From positions 186,001 through 250,000 of the forward strand of contig NZ_SDHW01000005.1 in the NCBI RefSeq assembly GCF_004118265.1: a stretch of 64,000 nucleotides of DNA. The letters run 5' to 3'. Made by a program: the position numbers and the translations under genes. This DNA is from Lacibacter luteus. GTDB lineage: Bacteria; Bacteroidota; Bacteroidia; Chitinophagales; Chitinophagaceae. Of this stretch, positions 7,882-16,870 are shown piece by piece. Numbering within the stretch: position 1 is the stretch's first letter; each line of letters opens with the position of its first letter. Below the pieces are notes generated by a model that was given only the letters and a program-made list of their open reading frames with translations, was not told the origin of the DNA and did no database searches.

Positions 7882-8562
7882 GTGAATGATCTCTTGCAAA
7901 ATCCCGTCTTCAATGCTTTATCTACAGGTGATAAACGGTTAAGTTTTGGTACAGACAATATAAAATATTTTGATGCAGAAGTTTCGCCGTATGCAGGCTT
8001 CCCTGAAGAATATCAAAATGGTTTTGCAGACTTGTATGCAATGTTTCCTGAAGGCCGTAGAATTTTATTTGCCAGGCCAACACCCATCGATATTCCCAAA
8101 GGCTGGCAAGTACAACATGAAATAAAAGGGTTGCAGTTTGTGTACGAAGGCAACAATGTTATTGATGGAGATTTCTCAAGCATTGTTCCTTTAACAACTG
8201 CACATGTTGATGAAATGATCGAACTGGTAAGGCTTACCAAACCGGGTCCTTTTGATAAACGCACCATTGAGTTTGGTTCTTATCACGGCATTTTTGTAAA
8301 CGGTCAATTAGCTGCCATGACGGGGCAGCGTTTGCATGTGGCTAACTATACAGAACTAAGTGCGGTGTGCACACATCCCGATCATTTGGGTAAAGGGTAT
8401 GCTTCTGCTTTAATGCAGCACCAGATGCAGATTATTTTAAACAATCAACAAATACCTTTCCTGCATGTGCGTGCAGATAATGAACGGGCCATTGCTGTTT
8501 ATGAACGGTTGGGCTTTGCAGTGTCAAGACCAATGTATTTTTATTTTATGAAGCGTTTATAA
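7882..8562 (+). CDS. GNAT family N-acetyltransferase (FR47-like)
   Basis: The 226-residue protein carries a C-terminal acetyltransferase fold of the FR47/GNAT type: ELSAVCTHPDHLGKGYASAL contains the acetyl-CoA pyrophosphate loop, and ERAIAVYERLGFAVSRPMYF is the usual final helix and strand. The N-terminal half (residues 1-110) is a degenerate GNAT-like domain, as in other FR47-type proteins. The substrate is unknown. The GTG start is inferred from the promoter box just upstream. The gene converges with the transglycosylase gene and they share the hairpin at 8571-8603. Confidence 0.87.
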   Translation: MNDLLQNPVFNALSTGDKRLSFGTDNIKYFDAEVSPYAGFPEEYQNGFADLYAMFPEGRRILFARPTPIDIPKGWQVQHEIKGLQFVYEGNNVIDGDFSSIVPLTTAHVDEMIELVRLTKPGPFDKRTIEFGSYHGIFVNGQLAAMTGQRLHVANYTELSAVCTHPDHLGKGYASALMQHQMQIILNNQQIPFLHVRADNERAIAVYERLGFAVSRPMYFYFMKRL

Positions 8563-8570
8563 CACAAATA

Positions 8571-8603
8571 AAAAAGAGCGATCATTATTTGACCGCTCTT
8601 ATT
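8571..8603. terminator. Bidirectional terminator between GNAT and transglycosylase genes
   Basis: AAGAGCG (8574-8580) pairs with CGCTCTT (8594-8600). An A run lies on the left and T-rich sequence on the right, so it can act on both strands. The convergent stops are at 8562 and 8624. Confidence 0.7.
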
Positions 8604-8623
8604 GAATAGTTGTTTAACTGAAA

Positions 8624-9487
8624 TTATTTACGCAATTCTAAATGCAGTTCACCATCACGCTGTGCGATCAATACCCAGTTTACAGTTGGTTGTGAAGATG
8701 GGGCTGCAGGTGTTTGTTTTTCCTCCTTATCCTCTGCTCCGGTGTTTTTTGGCAATGCTGCAATGTAATTGATGCGTTCATTTTTCGTCATCGTAACAAA
8801 ACTTCCTTTTTCCTCGTAATAAAAATGCACTGCAATAAAACGCTTTACATGATCTCTTGATTCTTTTGGTAAAAAGTTTTGCAGTTTCCAGAAATCACGT
8901 GAGCCTGCATGTTTAATTGCTTTATACACATTACCGCTGCCGCAATTGTAAGCAGCAATGGCAAGTAACCAGTCATCAAATTCTCTATACAAATTGCTTA
9001 AGTATTTTGCTGCTGCTGCAGTGCTTTTGTAAATATTCCTGCGTTGATCTTCTGCTGCAGTTATCTTTAATCCCAATGTTTTTGCGGTTGCAGGCATCAG
9101 CTGCCAGATACCTGCTGCTCCTGCATACGAAGTTGCAGTGTTTTTCATTTTCGATTCAACAACGGCCATATAAACCAATTCTTCAGGTAAGCCTTCTTTA
9201 ATAAACAATTTGCGAATGAGTTGAAAACTGTTGTTGTTCTGCTCTTTTATTTTATCAAGCAACTCATCGTGTTCATCAATATAAGCAGCTGTAAATTTTT
9301 TAGCAGATGCATGCATTGGAATAAATGCAGGTTGTTCGTTGTTTGCTGTGCTCAACGAATCGGTTGGTACAACATAGGCTGCCTGTTGCAATACAGGCTG
9401 CTGCACAGCAACAGTTGCACCTGCTTGCTGCAGCAAGGCCAACGGCATACACAATAAACCAAAACGTTTTAATTGCTTTGTTTTCAT
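8624..9487 (-). CDS. Exported lytic murein transglycosylase (SLT domain)
   Basis: The 287-residue protein has a signal peptide (residues 1-25) and an SLT domain at about residues 80-220. The catalytic glutamate is E111 in VYMAVVESKMKN; AGAAGIWQLMPATAKTLGL and AIAAYNCGSGNVYKAIKHAG are the other family motifs. Enzymes of this type cleave the MurNAc-GlcNAc bond in peptidoglycan with formation of the 1,6-anhydro end. The C-terminus lacks the LysM repeats usual in MltD and ends with a short strand pair (NWVLIAQRDGELHLELRK). It works in the periplasm in wall turnover. Confidence 0.92.
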   Translation of the reverse strand: MKTKQLKRFGLLCMPLALLQQAGATVAVQQPVLQQAAYVVPTDSLSTANNEQPAFIPMHASAKKFTAAYIDEHDELLDKIKEQNNNSFQLIRKLFIKEGLPEELVYMAVVESKMKNTATSYAGAAGIWQLMPATAKTLGLKITAAEDQRRNIYKSTAAAAKYLSNLYREFDDWLLAIAAYNCGSGNVYKAIKHAGSRDFWKLQNFLPKESRDHVKRFIAVHFYYEEKGSFVTMTKNERINYIAALPKNTGAEDKEEKQTPAAPSSQPTVNWVLIAQRDGELHLELRK

Positions 9488-10089
9488 AACACTGTTTTTT
9501 CGTAAAGAGATACGGATAGGAAATGGATCTTCCTTAAAACAGTTTTTCAGAAAAGAATTGGAAAGAAATGATCAAAAAAGCCAGGATTGATCGGGTTACG
9601 GCGCACTATTTTCAATAATCGTGCTAAAGTGAGATTACAAAACTAGAGCGCATTCTTTCGATGAACGAATTTTTGACCATGAAAAAATACGATGACACGA
9701 CAAACAGCTGAATCACAGTAGAATAAGTTTTCAACAGCAATTCTGTCAGGGAGAAATACGATGATTAAATTTTTTCAAAAAAATAATTCCTTATTCATCT
9801 TTAAGCTACTGAAATGCTGCAATTTGTGGTTTTGTCTGCTGCGGATTGTACGCAAATACACATGGTAAGGTCTTATTTAATAGTCCTGAATAATTGCAGT
9901 GGGCATCGTTTTTTTAATAGCGATCAACGGTCTTATGAAACGAAAATCAGCGACGATTCATCATTTTAATTGCTGTAAAAAAATTTATTGATAAGATGTT
10001 TACACAATTAGTTGCTGATGGAAAAAGGACTGCGTTTATATTCTTGTTGCTATTTTATCGCTTCTTATCTTTAAAGAAACAAAGGAAAC
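9488..10089. other. 600-nt gap without a visible gene
   Basis: This divergent intergenic region separates the transglycosylase from the DinB-like gene. It is AT-rich and has no open frame or strong hairpin that I can defend. At its right end TATCTTTA (10066-10073) is a near-consensus -7 box 16 nt before the ATG at 10090. Confidence 0.5.
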
Positions 10090-10587
10090 ATGGAAACAAA
10101 TACACAGGCAGCGTTGCTCGTTAAAATGACGGTTGCAGCATGGGATACACAGAATAATTATTTTACCAAACTTATTGATATGTTGAGCGACGAGCAAATG
10201 AAGAGTGAAATTGCTCCCGGAAGAAATACAGGTGTATATCTACTCGGACATCTTGCAGCTGTAAGTGATGCAATGTTGCCGCTGCTTGGCTGGGGCGATA
10301 AGTTGTTTCCGGAATTAGAAGAAGTGTTCATCAAAAATCCGGATAAAGCAACTGCAGAAAAACCTTCTGTTGCTGAGCTCAAAGAAAAGCTGCAGGCTGT
10401 TAATACTACCCTCTCTTCACATATTCATGCAACAACACTTGATCAATGGCTCGACAGACATATGGCTGTATCGCATGAAGATTTTGCAAAAGAACCACAT
10501 CGTAACAGGTTGAATGTTTTGATCAGCCGTACCAACCACATGGCTAATCATATCGGACAATTGTTATTACTGAAACAAGCAAGCTGA
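10090..10587 (+). CDS. DinB-like four-helix protein
   Basis: The 165-residue protein matches the DinB/YfiT-like four-helix bundle. Candidate metal-binding histidines are in YLLGHLAAVSD (about residue 54) and NHMANHIGQL (about residues 149-154). Proteins of this superfamily bind a divalent metal, and some transfer thiols such as bacillithiol, but most are uncharacterised. It has no signal peptide and no operon partner. It converges with the L,D-transpeptidase gene, with only 15 nt between stops. Confidence 0.82.
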   Translation: METNTQAALLVKMTVAAWDTQNNYFTKLIDMLSDEQMKSEIAPGRNTGVYLLGHLAAVSDAMLPLLGWGDKLFPELEEVFIKNPDKATAEKPSVAELKEKLQAVNTTLSSHIHATTLDQWLDRHMAVSHEDFAKEPHRNRLNVLISRTNHMANHIGQLLLLKQAS

Positions 10588-10602
10588 TAGTACTGCATAA
10601 AG

Positions 10603-11463
10603 TTAATTACTGCTGACAGCTGCTCTTGTTTGTTGCTCTTTTAAAATGGCAGCAAGGTAGGGGGCAGCTGTTTGCTGTAACATTGCTTCTGTAAGATCAA
10701 GTGCATGTGGATTACTGATCAGCTGCAACCAGGGTTTTGCAGCATCAAACGGATAACTGCCAAATACAATTACAGGTGTTCCTTTTGCAACGAGGTTTTC
10801 ATCATCATCCAGTATCCATTGCTCGGCCCAGTTGTACAGGTGTTTTGCATCCGCTTCTGCTAAACGTAAACAGGAATGCGATGCCGGATAACCCGGCAGC
10901 TCGTATTGATGAAAACCAACACCCAGTTTGTTTTCTATATTGAAATTCCAACGCAGATCCCACTCATCGTTAAACGTGCTGGTTGTTTCTTCTGCCTTCC
11001 AGTTGCAGAAGTATAAACCTGTGGGAGTAGTGTCTGCTTTTCGTCCCATGTTTGTAGGACCTGCGTACACCAGCTCGCCATATTCGTAGGCAGCAAATGT
11101 TTGTGATGGGTAAGAGAAGAAAAGAATTTTCTTTACAGCATTTAACGAAGTTACAGCAGCAGGAAAGTGAAGATACATTGCACGGTCGCCGGTTAAATCA
11201 TCGGGCACAAGTATTGAATCCATTTTTGTCAGGTTAATACCATCTGTTCTGTTTACAGCAAGCACAATTGTTCTTTCTGATGCTGCAGGTTTTTTAGCAA
11301 GCCATTCCTTTGATTTTTCCAAATGATAACTTAAACGTGCAGGTTTGTTCCAGTGTTTTTTTTCTCTCGGTATTTCTTTCTTTTCTGTAACCTGGCAGCA
11401 TTGAAAAAATGCAGCGGCACATACTACAAGCATACCTGTAATATGGATTGTACGTGTATTCAT
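10603..11463 (-). CDS. L,D-transpeptidase (YkuD) lipoprotein
   Basis: The 286-residue protein begins with a lipoprotein-like signal (AAAFFQCCQ) and carries a YkuD domain. The catalytic signature appears as HQYELPGYPASHSCLRL, with the nucleophilic cysteine in SHSC. The preceding GPTNMGRKADTTPTGLY is the usual strand pair. Such enzymes form 3-3 cross-links in peptidoglycan or attach proteins to it in the periplasm. The ATG at 11463 is chosen because it puts the signal peptide at the N-terminus; the 32 extra codons upstream do not look like coding sequence. Confidence 0.9.
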   Translation of the reverse strand: MNTRTIHITGMLVVCAAAFFQCCQVTEKKEIPREKKHWNKPARLSYHLEKSKEWLAKKPAASERTIVLAVNRTDGINLTKMDSILVPDDLTGDRAMYLHFPAAVTSLNAVKKILFFSYPSQTFAAYEYGELVYAGPTNMGRKADTTPTGLYFCNWKAEETTSTFNDEWDLRWNFNIENKLGVGFHQYELPGYPASHSCLRLAEADAKHLYNWAEQWILDDDENLVAKGTPVIVFGSYPFDAAKPWLQLISNPHALDLTEAMLQQTAAPYLAAILKEQQTRAAVSSN

Positions 11464-11541
11464 AACCGTTGGATTGATGGATGTAAACTGCGTTTTGCAA
11501 AGCATGTGCCACAAAAAATCAGACAGTGTTGGTACAAATAA

Positions 11542-11574
11542 AAAAGGGAATACAAGCACTTGTATTCCCTTTTA
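11542..11574 (-). terminator. Terminator of the 11595-11915 gene
   Basis: AGGGAATACAAG pairs with CTTGTATTCCCT in a near-perfect hairpin, followed on the minus strand by TTTTTTATTTG. Confidence 0.75.
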
Positions 11575-11594
11575 CTTTAACTGTTTTTCATTGG

Positions 11595-11915
11595 TCATTT
11601 AACTGAGAGTTGAATTTCACCTAAATCGGTAAACTCGCCTTCTCTTACTATAACATTTGTGATGAGTTTATGCTGATAAGGCTCCAATGCCTCAATCCAT
11701 AACTGGTAATTACCGGCTTTAAGTTTACTTACTTCAAAGTAGCCATCTGTAATATTGCTTTTAACAGTATCGGTGCCCATTACAGCATATGCCCGCAATG
11801 CATTTTCCGGCGGTATAACAATTCCTTTTATTGTGCCGTTATTTTGTACAACAAAGGCCGACAAGAAAAATGCCGCAATCAGTAAGCCAAAAACATATAA
11901 ATACTTTGCTTTCAT
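11595..11915 (-). CDS. Small exported protein with carboxypeptidase-regulatory-like fold
   Basis: The 106-residue product has an N-terminal signal or anchor helix (YLYVFGLLIAAFFLSAFVV) followed by one small beta-sandwich domain: GTIKGIVIPPENALRAYAVM, then DGYFEVSKLKAGNYQLWIEA. This is the pattern of CarboxypepD-regulatory and SusC plug-like accessory domains, normally parts of larger surface proteins. Here it stands alone. The ATG at 11915 gives a proper signal peptide; an upstream start would add 18 residues before it. The function is unknown. Confidence 0.72.
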   Translation of the reverse strand: MKAKYLYVFGLLIAAFFLSAFVVQNNGTIKGIVIPPENALRAYAVMGTDTVKSNITDGYFEVSKLKAGNYQLWIEALEPYQHKLITNVIVREGEFTDLGEIQLSVK

Positions 11916-12046
11916 ATACGGTTGTTTAAATGAACAAAGTGATGTCTGCAAAGTATAATCAAGCATCATGCCATGCCGGTCAATTGTTCGTATAGCAACA
12001 GCATGATGCCTTTAATGGGAATGAGTTACGTTGAAAAAAACTTATC

Positions 12047-12472
12047 TTATAACAGTTCATCTTTTGTTTTTGCTTCTGTTTGTTTGGCATCTCTTGTATT
12101 TTTCTGTACAGCAATAGCCGCAAATAAACTCAGCGTAAAGCTCATGGCATAAAAGCCTTTTTCACTTCGCAATAAATCTGCATTCCACAAACCAACGGTT
12201 AACAGAACTATTGCTGCAATCGTGCAGAACCAGGAGAGCCCGTAATAAATAGTTGTAACAGGAATTCCTTCTAACTGATCACGCACAGCTTTCTGTACAG
12301 ATATAGCAGCGAACAAACCGAAAAGTAAAACAGTAAAATAGTAGCCTTTTTCATTCAGCTCCATATCTGCATTAAACAAGCCAATAAGAAAAGCAGTAAT
12401 GCCAACAACCAATGCCAGCCAGGATGCTGCAATAAATGCGGGAGAAGGACCAAGGTTTTGTTTCTGTTCCAT
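12047..12472 (-). CDS. yiaA: YiaA/YiaB family inner membrane protein
   Basis: The 141-residue protein has two similar halves, each with two membrane helices and a shared loop: [27 protein letters not shown] in the first and the related [19 protein letters not shown] in the second. This internal duplication is characteristic of YiaA. The role is unknown. The gene lies 83 nt downstream of a Crp/Fnr regulator on the same strand and may be co-transcribed. The start at 12472 is preferred to a longer form because it matches the family length. Confidence 0.85.
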   Translation of the reverse strand: MEQKQNLGPSPAFIAASWLALVVGITAFLIGLFNADMELNEKGYYFTVLLFGLFAAISVQKAVRDQLEGIPVTTIYYGLSWFCTIAAIVLLTVGLWNADLLRSEKGFYAMSFTLSLFAAIAVQKNTRDAKQTEAKTKDELL

Positions 12473-12555
12473 GTTGTGTTTTTTGATGTACTGCAAACCT
12501 ATCTGCACTGTAGCAGAAACTTTTTGACAAACATCAAAACTCAACACTGTAATTG

Positions 12556-13119
12556 TTAAAGCCTGCTGCGAATGCGGCTGAGTGTTTCCTGGCTGATGCC
12601 AAGGTAAGAAGCAATTTGTCCTAAGGGCACACGCTCAAGAATGTGTGGCGAGTCGTTCAGCAATTGTTCGTAACGCTCTGCAGCAGTTTTAAACTGTGCA
12701 TTCACATAACGCTCTTCCAAACGGATATAATATTTTTCGTAGGCAATGCGTACAATGCGTTCTATTTCGGGATGATTGTTGAACAAGGAAGTAAGTGTGT
12801 CTTTTGAAATACTCCATAAAATACTTCCTTCAAGCAGTTGTATATTTTCAACCGCCGGTTCCTGTGTAATAAAACTATGAAAGGAAGTAACAAAGTCGTT
12901 TTCAAAACCAAACCAATGTGTGATCTCTTTCCCATCGAGTGTATAATAGCCACGTAAAGCACCTTTCTCTACAAAATACAAATGCCTGCAAACCGCAGCT
13001 TCGGTAACCAGTTGATGATTTTTTGGATAAACTACCTGTTCGAAACAATTATGCAGCAGTTCTTCTGTTTCGTTACTGATGGTTGAAAATTGCCTGATCT
13101 GGATCAGCAGTTGTTGCAT
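12556..13119 (-). CDS. Crp/Fnr family transcriptional regulator
   Basis: The 187-residue protein has a cyclic-nucleotide-binding-like beta roll (residues 25-115, with [19 protein letters not shown]) and a C-terminal winged helix ([20 protein letters not shown]). The classic cAMP-binding residues are not evident, as in most Bacteroidota members of this group. It sits between the M20 amidohydrolase (21 nt upstream on the same strand) and YiaA, which it may regulate. No cysteine cluster for an Fe-S centre is visible. Confidence 0.88.
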   Translation of the reverse strand: MQQLLIQIRQFSTISNETEELLHNCFEQVVYPKNHQLVTEAAVCRHLYFVEKGALRGYYTLDGKEITHWFGFENDFVTSFHSFITQEPAVENIQLLEGSILWSISKDTLTSLFNNHPEIERIVRIAYEKYYIRLEERYVNAQFKTAAERYEQLLNDSPHILERVPLGQIASYLGISQETLSRIRSRL

Positions 13120-13140
13120 AATGTGTGAAGTTGTAAGTTA

Positions 13141-14439
13141 TTATTTCGTGTTTGCAAATAATTCAATTAAACAACCTGCTATTACTTGCACAGCTCCCGG
13201 TATGGTTTCTTTATAGGCAGGAGCAAAGAATGGCGAATGCAGTGAAGGTAATGCTGCTGCATTGCTGTTTTGTGCAGCAGTGCCCAGCCATAACAAAAAG
13301 GCGGGTGTATCTTTAAAATATCTTCCATACACACCAAAGTCTTCACCAATCATAACAGGCAATACGTTTTGTACTGCAGCAGCACCGTTTCTTTTTGTAA
13401 CAACTGAACGTAACTGATCGCCGAAAGCGGGTGTGTTGTAAACAGATGGTATCGACATATCCAGCAAATCGTATGTGGGCAATTTATCATTGGGCAAACC
13501 TGCAGCAATTGCAAGATTATCGCCAATAGTTTTAAGTCGTTTAAAGATCAATTCACGGGAGGTTTCACTGTACGAACGGATGGTTAAGCGAAGTAATACT
13601 TTATCGGGAATAATATTGCCTGCACTTCCACCTTGTATGCCACCAACAGTAATTACAGCCGGATCGTTCGAAGAAAGATTGCGGCTTACGATCGATTGAA
13701 TAGCGGTTACATATTGTGCAGCAAGCAACACCGGATCAATTGCCTGGTCGGGTACAGCACCATGACCGCCCTTGCCATAAATCGTAATATTCATCATGTC
13801 AACAGCAGCCATCATATAACCATTGCAAAAACCAACAGTACCGGCAGGCAAACTTGCGTGATCGTGTACGGCTAACAGTTTTGATGGTTTTGGTAATTGC
13901 TGGAAGTTTGCAGTCGTTACCATACGCTTTGCTCCCTGCCCGGTTTCTTCTGCCGATTGTGCAAGCAATACCAATGTGCCTTTCCAGGTATTGCGTTGTT
14001 CGGCCATTAGTTTTGCAATACCTAACCACACACTCATATGAATATCATGACCGCATGCATGCATAACAGGCAGCGATTCGTTTGCACGCATCATGGTAGC
14101 ATTACTTGCAAAGGATAAGCCTGTTTGTTCTTTCAAAGGCAAACCATCCATATCTGTTCGGTAATAAATAACAGGGCCGTTACCGTTTTTTAGTACAGCT
14201 GCAAAACTGTGGTAACCCAGCGAATCGGTGATCTGGTAACCCCATGCAGCAACTGTTTTTTTAAGATAGGCAGCTGTTGCAGCTTCCATGGTACTTAATT
14301 CAGGATTTGAATGCAGATGTTGATACCATTGGCTGTACAATAAACTGTCTTTCGTTGTTTGTTGTTGAAACGGTTTTGTTTGTGCAACAGCAAAACCAAC
14401 GACGAGCGAAAAAGCAAATGATGCAGCAACTACTTTCAT
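13141..14439 (-). CDS. Exported M20 family amidohydrolase
   Basis: The 432-residue protein has a signal peptide (MKVVAASFAFSLVVGFAVAQ) and the M20D metallohydrolase pattern: MHACGHDIHMSVWLG supplies the metal-binding Cys and His, AEETGQGAKRM the catalytic and metal glutamates, and GKGGHGAVPDQAIDP the dimerisation-domain histidine. Relatives remove acyl groups from N-acyl amino acids or indole conjugates. The export signal suggests a periplasmic or secreted enzyme. The Crp/Fnr gene follows 21 nt downstream. Confidence 0.92.
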   Translation of the reverse strand: MKVVAASFAFSLVVGFAVAQTKPFQQQTTKDSLLYSQWYQHLHSNPELSTMEAATAAYLKKTVAAWGYQITDSLGYHSFAAVLKNGNGPVIYYRTDMDGLPLKEQTGLSFASNATMMRANESLPVMHACGHDIHMSVWLGIAKLMAEQRNTWKGTLVLLAQSAEETGQGAKRMVTTANFQQLPKPSKLLAVHDHASLPAGTVGFCNGYMMAAVDMMNITIYGKGGHGAVPDQAIDPVLLAAQYVTAIQSIVSRNLSSNDPAVITVGGIQGGSAGNIIPDKVLLRLTIRSYSETSRELIFKRLKTIGDNLAIAAGLPNDKLPTYDLLDMSIPSVYNTPAFGDQLRSVVTKRNGAAAVQNVLPVMIGEDFGVYGRYFKDTPAFLLWLGTAAQNSNAAALPSLHSPFFAPAYKETIPGAVQVIAGCLIELFANTK

Positions 14440-14543
14440 AAACGAAACAGCCTTGTTTGCGGGCAGATGCCTGCGAAGTTATTATTTAATCAGAAAAGGG
14501 ATGAGCGTTAAAGAAAGAAGTATCTTCAACCCAAATCATTGCC

Positions 14544-15329
14544 ATGAGAAAGAAAATGAATTTCTTTTTTTGTTTGCTGGCTTCTTTGTTGTTGTTCAGC
14601 AGCAGTCAGCTAAAACCTGCAAAGCAATCCATTTACCAACTAACGGTTTATCATTTTACAACTGCCGAACAGGAAAAACTGTTGGATAATTATTTGCAGC
14701 ATGCATTGCTGCCTGCATTGCACCGGCAGAACTATTCAAGCATTGGTGTTTTTAAAGCCATTGCAAACGATACGGCGAAACAGAAACAGATCTATGTGTT
14801 GATTCCTGCAACATCAACGGAAAGCTTTGCGGCTATTACAACTAAGCTGGAAAAGGATAGTGATTATCTGCAGGCGGGTAAAGAATATCTTGATGCGGTT
14901 TATACTGCTGCTCCTTACAGCCGCATTGAAACTATTTTATTAAAAGCTTTTCATCTTGCACCAACCTTAACGAAACCGAATCTGCAATCGGCAAAGAAAG
15001 AGCGTGTGTACGAGTTACGCAGCTATGAAAGCGCAACTGAAAAGATCTTCCGTAATAAAGTGCACATGTTTAATGAGGGTGATGAAATCGGCCTTTTCAA
15101 ACGCCTCAACTTCAACGCCATTTTTTACAGCGAAGTAATTGCCGGCGGCAAAATGCCCAACCTGATGTACATGACAAGCTTTGAAAACATGGACGACCGT
15201 AATGCACACTGGAAAGCATTTGGTGCCGATCCGCAATGGAAAAAACTTTCAGGCGATCCGTTTTATAAAAACAATGTATCACACATCGATATTACGTTTT
15301 TACGTCCGGCAGACTATTCTGATTACTGA
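14544..15329 (+). CDS. Exported NIPSNAP family protein
   Basis: The 261-residue product has a signal peptide (FFFCLLASLLLFSSSQ) and two alpha-beta-barrel-like halves. The second half is a recognisable NIPSNAP domain: YELRSYESATEKIFRNKVHM, then YMTSFENMDDRNAHWKAF and WKKLSGDPFYKNNV. The first half (residues 30-140) is a diverged version of it. The family is widespread in Bacteroidota with no established reaction. It is transcribed divergently from the M20 gene. Confidence 0.85.
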   Translation: MRKKMNFFFCLLASLLLFSSSQLKPAKQSIYQLTVYHFTTAEQEKLLDNYLQHALLPALHRQNYSSIGVFKAIANDTAKQKQIYVLIPATSTESFAAITTKLEKDSDYLQAGKEYLDAVYTAAPYSRIETILLKAFHLAPTLTKPNLQSAKKERVYELRSYESATEKIFRNKVHMFNEGDEIGLFKRLNFNAIFYSEVIAGGKMPNLMYMTSFENMDDRNAHWKAFGADPQWKKLSGDPFYKNNVSHIDITFLRPADYSDY

Positions 15330-15457
15330 TTGTTCAACATGTAAAAAAGAAACAGGCTTACTGTTGTTGCTTTCGATGACAAACGGCATAATGCTGTTAC
15401 TGCCTGTTTTTACCTGGTAAGGCAGATGATTACTTTTACTTTTTAAACAACCTTATT

Positions 15458-16570
15458 ATGAAAAGAATTGTTATTCTCTTTTTTGTGTTGATGGGTATCA
15501 GCTATACAGCAACAACGCAACGTTTGCAGTTGCCCGACAACGGCGCAAATTATAAAAACAAGATCAGCCGTAAACTTGCATTAACCGATATTGATATTGT
15601 GTACAACTCACCGGGTGTTAAAGGTCGTGAAGGAAAAATATGGGGAACCGATATTGCACATTACGGTTTCGCTATTTTAGGTTACGGCTCTGTTGTTGAA
15701 AGTCCCTGGCGTGCAGGTGCAGATGAAAATACCAGCATTACATTTTCTACAGATGTAACCATTAACGGTGTGCCTTTGAAAGCAGGCAAGTATGGTTTCT
15801 TTATTGCACTTTACCCCGACAGCTGTACGCTTATCTTCAACAAAAACACTGAGGCATGGGGCAGCTATTTTTACAACAAAGAGCTGGATGTTGTACGTGT
15901 TTCAACAAAGCAACAGAAAGACCAGAAAGAAAGTAAAGAGCGTCTTGAATATACCTTCAGCAAACAAACGGCACAATCGGTGGAAGTTGCTGTAGAGTGG
16001 GAACGTTGGCGCATACCCTTTACAGTTGGCGTAGATAGGATAAAGACAACGCTTACAGCTATTCAAACACAACTCAGTGGTGCATTGGGTTTCGATCCGC
16101 CTGCACTTGAAGCAGGAGCACAATGGTGTTTGCAAAACAATGTCAACTTCGAACAGGCTTTGCATTGGATCAACACCGCTGTAGCACCAACCTTGGGTGG
16201 TGTAAAAACATTCAATGCATTAAGCACCAAAGCAGGGCTGTTAACCAAACTCGGCCGCACACAGGAAGCCGATGCATTGATGAAAGAAGCAATGGAAACA
16301 GGTACTGCTCTTGAAATACATGGCTATGCAAGGCAGTTGCTTGCGCAGAAAAAAGTAAACGAAGCAATGGAAGTGTTTCAGTTCAACTATAAAAAATACA
16401 AAGGAGCATTTCCAACCAATGCCGGTTTAATGCGTGGTTACTCTGCATCAGGCGATCTGAAGAATGCATTGAAGTATGCAAAACTTGCATTGGCACAATC
16501 GCCCGACGAAGGCAATAAAAAAGCACTGGAAGCTGCTATTAAAACTTTGGAAGCGGGGAAGGCGTTGTGA
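15458..16570 (+). CDS. Exported DUF2911 protein with C-terminal TPR-like helices
   Basis: The 370-residue product has a signal peptide (residues 1-20) and a DUF2911 domain at about 25-190 with the typical VYNSPGVKGREGKIWG and KAGKYGFFIALYPDSCTLIF segments. Residues 240-370 form helical pairs like tetratricopeptide repeats (EALHWIN-type, then LKNALKYAKLALAQSPDEGN). The function is unknown. TACTTTTA at 15431-15438 is a near-consensus -7 box. Confidence 0.88.
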   Translation: MKRIVILFFVLMGISYTATTQRLQLPDNGANYKNKISRKLALTDIDIVYNSPGVKGREGKIWGTDIAHYGFAILGYGSVVESPWRAGADENTSITFSTDVTINGVPLKAGKYGFFIALYPDSCTLIFNKNTEAWGSYFYNKELDVVRVSTKQQKDQKESKERLEYTFSKQTAQSVEVAVEWERWRIPFTVGVDRIKTTLTAIQTQLSGALGFDPPALEAGAQWCLQNNVNFEQALHWINTAVAPTLGGVKTFNALSTKAGLLTKLGRTQEADALMKEAMETGTALEIHGYARQLLAQKKVNEAMEVFQFNYKKYKGAFPTNAGLMRGYSASGDLKNALKYAKLALAQSPDEGNKKALEAAIKTLEAGKAL

Positions 16571-16656
16571 TGATGAGTGATGAGTAATGAATGATGAGTG
16601 CGGGCAGCGATATATTGTTTCGGCGTAGAATTGAATGATGAACAATCTGCTTCTTT

Positions 16657-16680
16657 ATCCCCTCCTTGGAGGAGGAGTAG
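16657..16680. repeat. CCTCC-TTGG-AGG palindromic repeat
   Basis: ATCCCCTCCTTGGAGGAGG is a short near-palindrome. Similar elements are common between Bacteroidota genes. Only one copy is in this window. Confidence 0.45.
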
Positions 16681-16751
16681 AATCTTAAACAAACAGCATA
16701 ACTGAAAGGGGTGGGTTCAATAAATTGATAAAAGAAAACCATGTCTTATAA

Positions 16752-16790
16752 TAACTAAAACGGGCGGCCAAAGGCCGCCCGTTTTAGTTA
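16752..16790. terminator. Strong bidirectional terminator
   Basis: An 18-bp perfect stem (TAACTAAAACGGGCGGCC and its complement) surrounds the loop AAA. The A-rich and T-rich flanks allow function on both strands, between the convergent DUF2911 and sugar dehydrogenase genes. Confidence 0.9.
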
Positions 16791-16870
16791 TATACTGAGC
16801 GCAGTTGAAGTGTGAGCGACTTGCTCTCCGTAGCTTTAGCGAAGGAGAGAGTCGAAATGTCTGCTGTTAC

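Larger units (their letters stand above)
16571..16870. other. Convergent intergenic region with repeat debris
   Basis: The gap contains a TGATGAGT-rich stretch (16570-16600), the CCTCC/GGAGG palindrome at 16657-16680, a strong bidirectional terminator at 16752-16790, and a GAGCGAAGTTGAAG-like fragment near 16797-16860. No gene is visible. Confidence 0.6.
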
